The notes beneath the pieces are model-generated. The model worked only from the letters and a program-made list of their open reading frames with translations. It had not been told where the DNA came from and did not search any database. A DNA stretch of 5,540 nucleotides, from NCBI GenBank assembly GCA_015494185.1, contig WGBT01000037.1:1-5540 (forward strand), in the 5' to 3' direction. Both the position numbers and the translations under genes were made by a program. Below, one piece after another: positions 4,799 through 5,540 of this stretch. The DNA comes from Hyphomicrobiales bacterium (GTDB taxonomy: Bacteria; Pseudomonadota; Alphaproteobacteria; Rhizobiales; S144-35). The first letter of the stretch is position 1. Each line of letters opens with the position of its first letter.

Positions 4799-5540
4799 AT
4801 GAAAAAACACGTTGGATTGGGTGCCAAGAGTGCCACATTAGGGGTCGCAGCGCTGCTGGCGCTCACCGCGGCTCCTGCTTATGCGACGGAAGGGGCCTTC
4901 GTTAACGGTATTGGGGCCCGTAACAAGGCGATGGCAGGGGCTGGTGTCGCTGACCAGAATGATGCTTCCGCCATCGCTGTCAACCCCGCCGGGCTGGTCA
5001 ATTCTGGGACCCAATTGAACGTTTCGGCCTCGTTCTTCGTTCCTAAACCCGGGTTTACCAATATAAATCTAGGGGGGGCGGCCTTTTCTGACCGTAGTGA
5101 TGCCAACTTTTTCTTGATGCCTCACATTTTCTACAACAAGAGGTTGGATGCGAACACGGCGGCTGCGTTTGGGGTCTATCCCCTGTTTGGGATGGGAACC
5201 GACTATGACATACCTCAGGACTTTGGGATCGAATTGAGCACCGGTGTGATTTCGGCAGCACTTGCCAAACGGATTGGCAATGTCTCGATTGGTTTTGCGC
5301 CTGGGATTGCGGTGACGGTGTTCAAGGCAAAAGGTCAGCTTTTGCCACCGCCAGCGCCTGCCTATACTGATGAAGTCGATGTCGCCCTTGGTTTTGGGGT
5401 GCGTGGCGGGATCACTTGGGATGTGACCCAAGGTTTCCGTGTCGCTGTTGCTGGTAGCTCGCCTTATTTCATGGATAATTTGGGCAAATATCGCGCCTTA
5501 TTGGGTGGCAATGGGAATCTCCGTATTCCAGCAACATTGC
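4799..5540 (+). CDS. FadL/OmpP1-family outer-membrane transport protein, 3'-truncated by window
   Basis: The frame is open for 247 codons to the window edge. Residues 1-29 are a classic Sec signal peptide: two Lys, a hydrophobic core GVAALLALTA and AYA before the predicted cleavage at Ala29/Thr30. The mature start EGAFVNGIGARNKAMAGAGVA and then DASAIAVNPAGL (55-66) match the conserved N-terminal hatch region of FadL/OmpP1/TodX proteins, including the NPAG motif. The rest alternates hydrophobic and polar residues with many Gly and aromatics, as in beta-strands of an outer-membrane barrel. Family members are usually about 420 to 450 residues, so roughly 55 percent is present. They carry long-chain fatty acids or other hydrophobic compounds across the outer membrane; the substrate here is unknown. 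AGGGGG (4787-4792) is spaced 6 bases from ATG 4799 but abuts the in-frame ATG 4793, so 4799 is preferred. It is separated from the ChaN-type gene by about 290 bases and is probably a separate unit. Confidence 0.9.
   Translation, partial: MKKHVGLGAKSATLGVAALLALTAAPAYATEGAFVNGIGARNKAMAGAGVADQNDASAIAVNPAGLVNSGTQLNVSASFFVPKPGFTNINLGGAAFSDRSDANFFLMPHIFYNKRLDANTAAAFGVYPLFGMGTDYDIPQDFGIELSTGVISAALAKRIGNVSIGFAPGIAVTVFKAKGQLLPPPAPAYTDEVDVALGFGVRGGITWDVTQGFRVAVAGSSPYFMDNLGKYRALLGGNGNLRIPATL

Noticed and set aside
4595..4810. 71-codon minus-strand frame in the spacer before the FadL-type gene
   Set aside because: It would start (GTG) inside the FadL signal-peptide region, shows no ribosome binding site or recognisable domain, and falls in otherwise non-coding sequence.

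Overview
The window is the end of a shotgun-assembly contig from a Gram-negative bacterium, most likely an alphaproteobacterium. The evidence is an outer-membrane FadL-type protein, a ChaN-type secreted protein, a TusA-family protein, and a sigma-54 activator whose C-terminus resembles ones I associate with alphaproteobacteria. Genus and species cannot be read from the sequence. The first 19 bases are not biological: they match exactly the Nextera/Tn5 mosaic-end adapter.

Layout, left to right. Bases 20-454 hold a decayed, minus-strand ISAs1-family transposase, with in-frame stops, a frame change and an internal deletion. After about 320 bases without a gene comes a complete TusA-family sulfur carrier (780-1007, +). 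A 562-base stretch follows with no convincing gene but several inverted repeats. Next is a complete 498-residue NtrC-type sigma-54-dependent response regulator (1576-3072, +). A 366-base spacer carries short direct repeats and a chain of four tiny ATGA-overlapping reading frames rich in Arg and Lys. A complete ChaN-family protein (3439-4506, +) follows, with a possible Met-rich 31-codon frame overlapping its stop. The window ends inside a FadL/OmpP1-family outer-membrane protein (4799 to beyond 5540, +).

The four intact genes share a strand, but the gaps between them (about 290 to 570 bases) suggest separate transcription units rather than one operon. The themes are sulfur relay (TusA), transcription control through sigma-54 (no partner histidine kinase is in view), possible haem/iron handling (ChaN family) and uptake of hydrophobic compounds (FadL family). 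Nothing in the sequence ties them into one pathway.

No CRISPR array, tRNA, rRNA or clearly new multi-gene system was found. The observations most worth a second look are the adapter at the contig end and the false protein start it creates, the mini-ORF chain upstream of the ChaN-type gene, the Met-rich overlapping ORF, and the long structured leader before the regulator.
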